This document shows, piece by piece, positions 61,305 to 64,000 of a stretch of 64,000 bases of DNA. Position 1 is the first letter of the stretch. Each line of letters opens with the position of its first letter. The DNA lies in assembly GCA_013398955.1 (NCBI GenBank), contig VWPU01004452.1, forward strand, positions 248,001 through 312,000, given 5' to 3'. The notes under the pieces were generated by a model. The model worked only from the letters and a program-made list of their open reading frames with translations. It had not been told where the DNA came from and did no database searches. Made by a program: the position numbers and the translations under genes. Source of the stretch: Callaeas wilsoni (taxonomy: Eukaryota; Chordata; Aves; Passeriformes; Callaeidae).

Positions 61305-63717
61305 CTGAAAAGAGAAAGGGGAAACGAATACTATTTACATATTTACACACTAATATTAAGTACCAAACTACCTCACTTGCAGCACCTCTTTATTACTCAC
61401 TTTTATTAGCTCTTTCCTACACAGATCATTTTGATACAAATGACATTGATAAGAAGTAAACTAACTGATAAGGAAACATGAGAAACGTAATCAAAACTGA
61501 AATCATTGTAGAATAACGCGGAACAATTTGTCTCAGCGAGAAGACCGAAATCTGAAATCACTTCACATCCTGTGATTTATATCTGCAGTGGGATGCTACT
61601 GCAAATGTATGCAATATCAGCTGTCCTGAACATTCACTCAAACCTAACAGCTATTACTTCCACTCGTCCCAAAAACTGAGAGGTAAATTATAATATAATT
61701 TTGACAAAGAATTATTATGCAAGCATCTCGTGTGTGAGATGCCCAGGATTACCAGCCAGAAACCATCACATTAAAGCTATTTAAACATGGTACGCCTTCT
61801 AACTTCTAGTGCTGAACACTGTCATTGCTCTACGCTCCATCTAACAATCTGATTACAGTTCAACAGTCTTTTTGTGTTTGGGTTTTTTTCACTCTCCCCT
61901 TGAGTGCCAACCATCTGCCCACAGTCACCAAAAACAACACTGCAAGGTCTCCATCAGTAACTTACCACTTACAATAATACACCTACATTTTTATGTGAAA
62001 AATGTCATTCCAGCAGTACTGTGCACTGCACAGCCTTTTCCAAGGCATTTGTTCAACCGTACTTTTTTCATTCACCATTTCATTCATTCCATTAATCAGA
62101 AAAGACAATAATAGAAGAAACATGCAGAGCTAATTGTAGACATATACAAATAAAAACAAAAAGGTGAGGCTTGCTTAAAGTCTTCTTTAGGACATTGCTG
62201 CAGGAATCCAAGTCAGGATAAAGTCATTTCATGGTGCAGTAAAACAATCGGGAAAAAAAATTAAGTTCTTTTCTATGGTTTGGTCTTGTTTGAGTCTTGT
62301 AGCTCTAACAGATAAGCCACATAGGAGGAAAGTGAGGCAAGGCAAGAGATGCATAATGAATTGGCTATTGAAAAAAAGAATTTATTTTTTTCTTTTTTTA
62401 AACCAAGTAGCTTTGTAGCAAGGAACAGGATTACTACATTGACTATTGCTTCTTTCAGAGAGTAGATAAGAGGATCAAACAAATAGTAAAGACTAAAACC
62501 TGCAATAAACAATGTATTCCAAGTAATTTTTAAATGTGCATTGATTTTCTACATGTTTAGAATACAGGATCTTAAAGTAAATTCAAATCTGTTGGAAGTG
62601 TTTTCATTACATTTACATCCTTAAGTGCCATATTAATTTTGTAGCCCTCCAATGAGAGGAAACTCAATCTCATGATTGCTTAAGTGTTTGTTTACAATTA
62701 AAGCAAGTCCAAAAGGCTTCTCTCTTCCTTTTTTTCTATGAGGAAATGTTCTTTCATAAAACGGTAACTGATAAATTCACATACAATGTATCAATATAAA
62801 AACACTTTAAAACTGAACTGCAAAGGTTAATAAGCAACCATTTCAGCAGTACTCTCTGAGGATGTTATTATGCAGATTTCTATATATTTCTTATTTATTT
62901 CTAATAATTCTTTCTCCAACAGTTTGGATCTCAGAACATATGTAACTTAAAATCTGTAATTACTGCCCTTTCTTCTATCAACTCTAGGTGGTAAAATATT
63001 ATTTTAAAATTACATTATACCACTGAATATTATTTTTAAATGAACATCTGTGCTACCCACAGCCAGAAGTGATCTATACACAAGCAAACAAGCCTCTCTG
63101 TGATGCCACATGTTCAAGATCACTCCAGGCCCTCACTCTGCAGCTCAAGATATTACCCAAGTTTTTTTTCTACAGCCATGCCAGAAGAGCTCCAGGGGCA
63201 TCGAGAGGCACAAATCCCTTCAACTGGTGCTCCCACTGAGAAAATGCTCCGTGTCTCACTATCACGCAGGAGGGCTCACTACATCCATCCAAACCTACGC
63301 TGTGCCCCGCTGCAGGAGCATTAAAACTCTAAGAGTGCGGCATTAAAATCTTTGTTAGGGTCGTTAGGATCTTCCTAACAAGAACCACCTCTTCAGAGCT
63401 ACTCAATATCCACATGGAGATTCACAGTTCTCTCTGGCTCATGTGTCCACATACAGCTACAACAAACTTAGAAGTTCATTATTAAAAAAATCTTGACCTA
63501 ATAGGGACTCTGGTGGTTAAGAGACTTTTGATCACTATAATATATTAGAAAGGAAGAAGAGAATTTCTTTTCTAGGTCTGTGCAGCTTATACATTACAAA
63601 AACAGTAAAAAATGAAAGTTTGAAATCAAACAAGCAGGACAACTTTAAAACTAAACTGAGAGGTGAAGGGAGAAAAGCATCAACTAAACACTTTCCAGGG
63701 CCAGTGGTCACACTTAC
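61305..63717 (-). other. probable intron(s) of the candidate minus-strand gene
   Basis: AT-rich sequence between the two candidate minus-strand exons. The phase mismatch between them would need an additional exon here with length 2 modulo 3, but no convincing one was found by eye. The minus frame at 62273-62512 is Leu/Ile/Phe-rich and is probably an AT-driven chance ORF. The plus frames at 63100-63346 have no support. Confidence 0.25.
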
Positions 63718-63761
63718 TTTTTCATTTTCTTAAAATGGGGTGCTGGTAGGGAGCTGTAATT
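63718..63761 (-). CDS. candidate internal exon of the minus-strand gene
   Basis: On the minus strand, tttttgacag is followed by 44 nt and then a near-perfect donor, gtaagtg. Only one frame is open. It reads NYSSLPAPHFKKMK and leaves two bases (AA). Its end phase does not match the GSPYLATK frame of the 61234-61304 exon, so an intermediate exon would be needed, or the terminal exon is read in its other frame. The strong splice sites are the main support. Confidence 0.35.
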
Positions 63762-64000
63762 CTGTCAAAAAGATATAAAAACCCTCTGATTTCCCCTTTT
63801 GACTTCTGAAATACAGTGCAACTCTTCACCATCTGTTATTTTAAAGTAGAAACAGCAATGAACATATGGGCTTTCTTTCTCAAGCAGCTGTAGTGTAGTT
63901 AAAGTTATAATAATAGCCTTTCTCTAAGATAAATTTACATTAAAAACCCGGCCAGTAAAGCAACAGTGCCCAGCTTTACATTCTTTCCAAGTGAATTCCA
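63762..64000. other. right edge of window, possibly intron of the minus-strand gene
   Basis: AT-rich sequence with no further exon recognised before the window ends. Confidence 0.25.

Noticed and set aside
62273..62512. 79-codon minus frame resembling a membrane protein
   Set aside because: It is Leu/Ile/Phe-rich because of the AT-rich DNA, has no splice support, and no family was recognised.
1..64000. CRISPR array, phage, operon or defence island
   Set aside because: The repeat content (CR1), introns and gene density are those of an avian nuclear genome. No regularly spaced repeats or prokaryotic gene structure occur.

Overview
This looks like a 64-kb piece of a bird nuclear chromosome. 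The main evidence is several truncated CR1 LINE copies in both orientations (about 10.36-11.06 kb, 14.2 kb, 28.9 kb, 51.8 kb, 54.8-56.0 kb and 61.0 kb). They carry the usual CR1 3'-end wording, such as 'cacagaatgg', 'tgccatgggcag' and 'ttggactaga'. Older, highly diverged tRNA-derived and MIR-like SINE remnants, AT-rich non-coding DNA, long introns and GT-AG splice sites also fit an amniote genome. There is no operon structure, and almost all open frames in the window are chance.

One gene is well supported. It is the 3' end of a plus-strand multi-exon gene, with coding exons at 3691-3747, 20118-20220, 23198-23283 and 26368-26499. The splice phases agree (0, 1, 0) and together the exons give a 125-residue C-terminus with a stop at 26497-26499. 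The last two exons encode a compact block that looks conserved, with HPFGANIEYLWSYMQQLD followed by FKQEFTGVGATLEKRW. I could not assign a gene name with confidence. A 3' UTR of about 0.8 kb with three possible polyadenylation signals follows. The upstream exons lie left of the window or were not detected. The first intron seen here is about 16.4 kb and holds an ancient SINE close to its donor, a CR1 copy, a CR1 3' tip and a 66/67-bp tandem duplication.

From about 27.3 to 60.8 kb the window is mostly intergenic or deep-intronic sequence: CR1 fragments, MIR-like remnants, one (TATC)13 microsatellite, a G-rich tract at 51.5 kb, several short tandem duplications and a symmetric 112-bp inverted repeat at 48.24-48.35 kb. 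No gene could be supported there.

At the right edge, two tentative minus-strand exons (63718-63761 and 61234-61304, the second with a stop codon) suggest the 3' end of a convergent gene. Their reading phases do not join directly in the most protein-like frame, so an exon is missing between them or one of them is false. No defence system, virus, CRISPR array, operon or new molecular machine was seen. The most useful leads are the unnamed gene with its two neighbouring donor sites and the 48.2-kb inverted repeat.
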